Below, piece by piece: positions 15,356 to 15,863 of a stretch of 15,863 nt of DNA. Both the position numbers and the translations under genes were made by a program. The stretch spans positions 389 through 16,251 of the forward strand of contig DEQO01000052.1 of NCBI GenBank assembly GCA_002360495.1, read 5' to 3'. This stretch comes from Flavobacteriales bacterium UBA3364. Its GTDB lineage: Bacteria; Bacteroidota; Bacteroidia; Flavobacteriales_F; PHOS-HE28. A model generated the notes under the pieces. That model was not told the origin of the DNA. It was given only the letters and a program-made list of their open reading frames with translations, and searched no databases. Positions within the stretch are counted from its first letter, which is position 1, and every line of letters starts with the position of its first letter.

Positions 15356-15534
15356 TGACCATGCGCGTGAGCCTCGAACCTCGGTGGTGTCCCACCATTA
15401 GCGCCGAGCTTAACGTACCGGACCCACAGCCCGCCTTGGGCCGCTGTCCTTTTGCTTCTCGATACGGTGCGACCCCATCCAGGCAAAAGACAAGGGCCAA
15501 CGGCCAGCATCGCATTCCGCATTCCAAAGCATGA
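15355..15534 (+). CDS. Hypothetical 59-residue small ORF overlapping arginine decarboxylase start
   Basis: ATG at 15355 overlaps the stop of the preceding small ORF. The frame runs 59 codons to TGA at 15532-15534, which lies within the ATGA at the start of the decarboxylase gene. Seven residues are Arg and there is no signal peptide or recognisable domain. Codon use is less typical than in the preceding ORF: 37 of 59 third positions are G or C by my count. The double stop/start overlap is suggestive of coupled translation, yet could be chance. A small hairpin (GGTGG/CCACC, 15383-15396) lies inside it. Confidence 0.22.
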   Translation: MTMRVSLEPRWCPTISAELNVPDPQPALGRCPFASRYGATPSRQKTRANGQHRIPHSKA

Positions 15535-15863
15535 AGACCCGCTACGTAGACCTGATCGAGCAAACGTTCGACTTCCCCAAGGACGAGTTCAAGCTGGACG
15601 AGGACCAGCTCGTCTGGAACGATCTGCCGTTGGTGGAATTGCTGGAGAAGCACGGTACACCGTTGCGCATCAGCTACCTGCCCAAGATCGGCGAGAAGAT
15701 CGAACTGGCGCGCAACTGTTTCGCAAAGGCCTTTGCCACTCACAACTACAGCGGCACGTACGAGTACTTCTATTGTACGAAGAGCAACCACTTCCATTAT
15801 GTGATCGACAAGGTGTTGGACAAGGGCGTGAACCTGGAGACCAGCAGCGCCTATGACCTGGAG
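15531..15863 (+). CDS. speA: Arginine decarboxylase, PLP-dependent (3' partial)
   Basis: The first 111 codons are present and the gene runs off the window. The start MKTRYVDLIEQTFDFP and the segment LLEKHGTPLRISYLPKI are typical of the Bacteroidota arginine decarboxylase family, a fold-type III PLP enzyme. YCTKSNHFHYV should hold the lysine that binds PLP (Lys in CTKS), and NLETSSAYDLE is the next conserved strand. The known family converts arginine to agmatine in polyamine synthesis. The start is clear because homologues begin at the same point. A related decarboxylase of this fold (for example for diaminopimelate or carboxynorspermidine) is less likely given the N-terminal sequence. It is preceded by a 357-bp gap with two small ORFs and a promoter-like box. 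Confidence 0.85.
   Translation, partial: MKTRYVDLIEQTFDFPKDEFKLDEDQLVWNDLPLVELLEKHGTPLRISYLPKIGEKIELARNCFAKAFATHNYSGTYEYFYCTKSNHFHYVIDKVLDKGVNLETSSAYDLE

Noticed and set aside
15360..15430. A GGTTCGAGGC string on the - strand resembling a tRNA T-arm.
   Set aside because: The flanking bases do not pair to form the T stem, and no anticodon arm or acceptor stem was found.
15246..15797. A 183-codon - strand ORF across the gap and the decarboxylase start.
   Set aside because: Most of it is antisense to the clear arginine decarboxylase sequence, and its translation has no recognisable features.

Overview
The window is bacterial, most likely Bacteroidota. Two of its proteins end in the gliding-motility-type C-terminal domain that marks type IX secretion system (T9SS) cargo. 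Two more are PorP/SprF-family outer-membrane proteins. PD40/OmpA lipoprotein-like partners, a DUF7948/SBBP protein and the Bacteroidota form of arginine decarboxylase fit the same phylum. The DNA is GC-rich with mostly C or G at third codon positions, which points to one of the high-GC lineages near Flavobacteriales; that placement is an inference. All intact genes read on the + strand.

Region 1 (1-5103) is a three-gene T9SS cassette: the 3' part of a large cell-surface protein with a tandem Cys-rich repeat array and a type B C-terminal domain, a PorP/SprF protein, and a PD40-PKD-OmpA envelope protein. The junctions overlap by 4 nt and by 1 nt, so the three are almost certainly one transcript.

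Region 2 (5104-5592) holds no intact gene. I read it as a decayed DNA alkylation repair (AlkD-family) gene on the - strand. An N-terminal piece and a C-terminal piece survive, the middle is missing and there is a frameshift. A 14-bp palindrome and a possible promoter lie between it and the next gene.

Region 3 (5593-13144) is a second, differently built cassette: a 1172-residue DUF7948/SBBP/PKD surface protein with a type B C-terminal domain, a PorP/SprF protein, and a PorE-like protein (TPR, PD40, OmpA-like) that carries an extra C-terminal DUF1573 domain. Peptidase E follows directly. The known SprB/SprF pairing suggests that each PorP/SprF protein serves the surface protein encoded just upstream, with the third protein anchoring the export site or surface complex to peptidoglycan.

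Region 4 (13145-15863) is housekeeping: an MscS-type channel overlapping a CorA-type cation transporter, then a 357-bp gap, then the start of arginine decarboxylase, cut by the window end. The gap contains a promoter-like box and two small ORFs chained by stop/start overlaps into the decarboxylase gene; these may be leader peptides or chance. I found no tRNA, rRNA, CRISPR array, insertion sequence or convincing intrinsic terminator.
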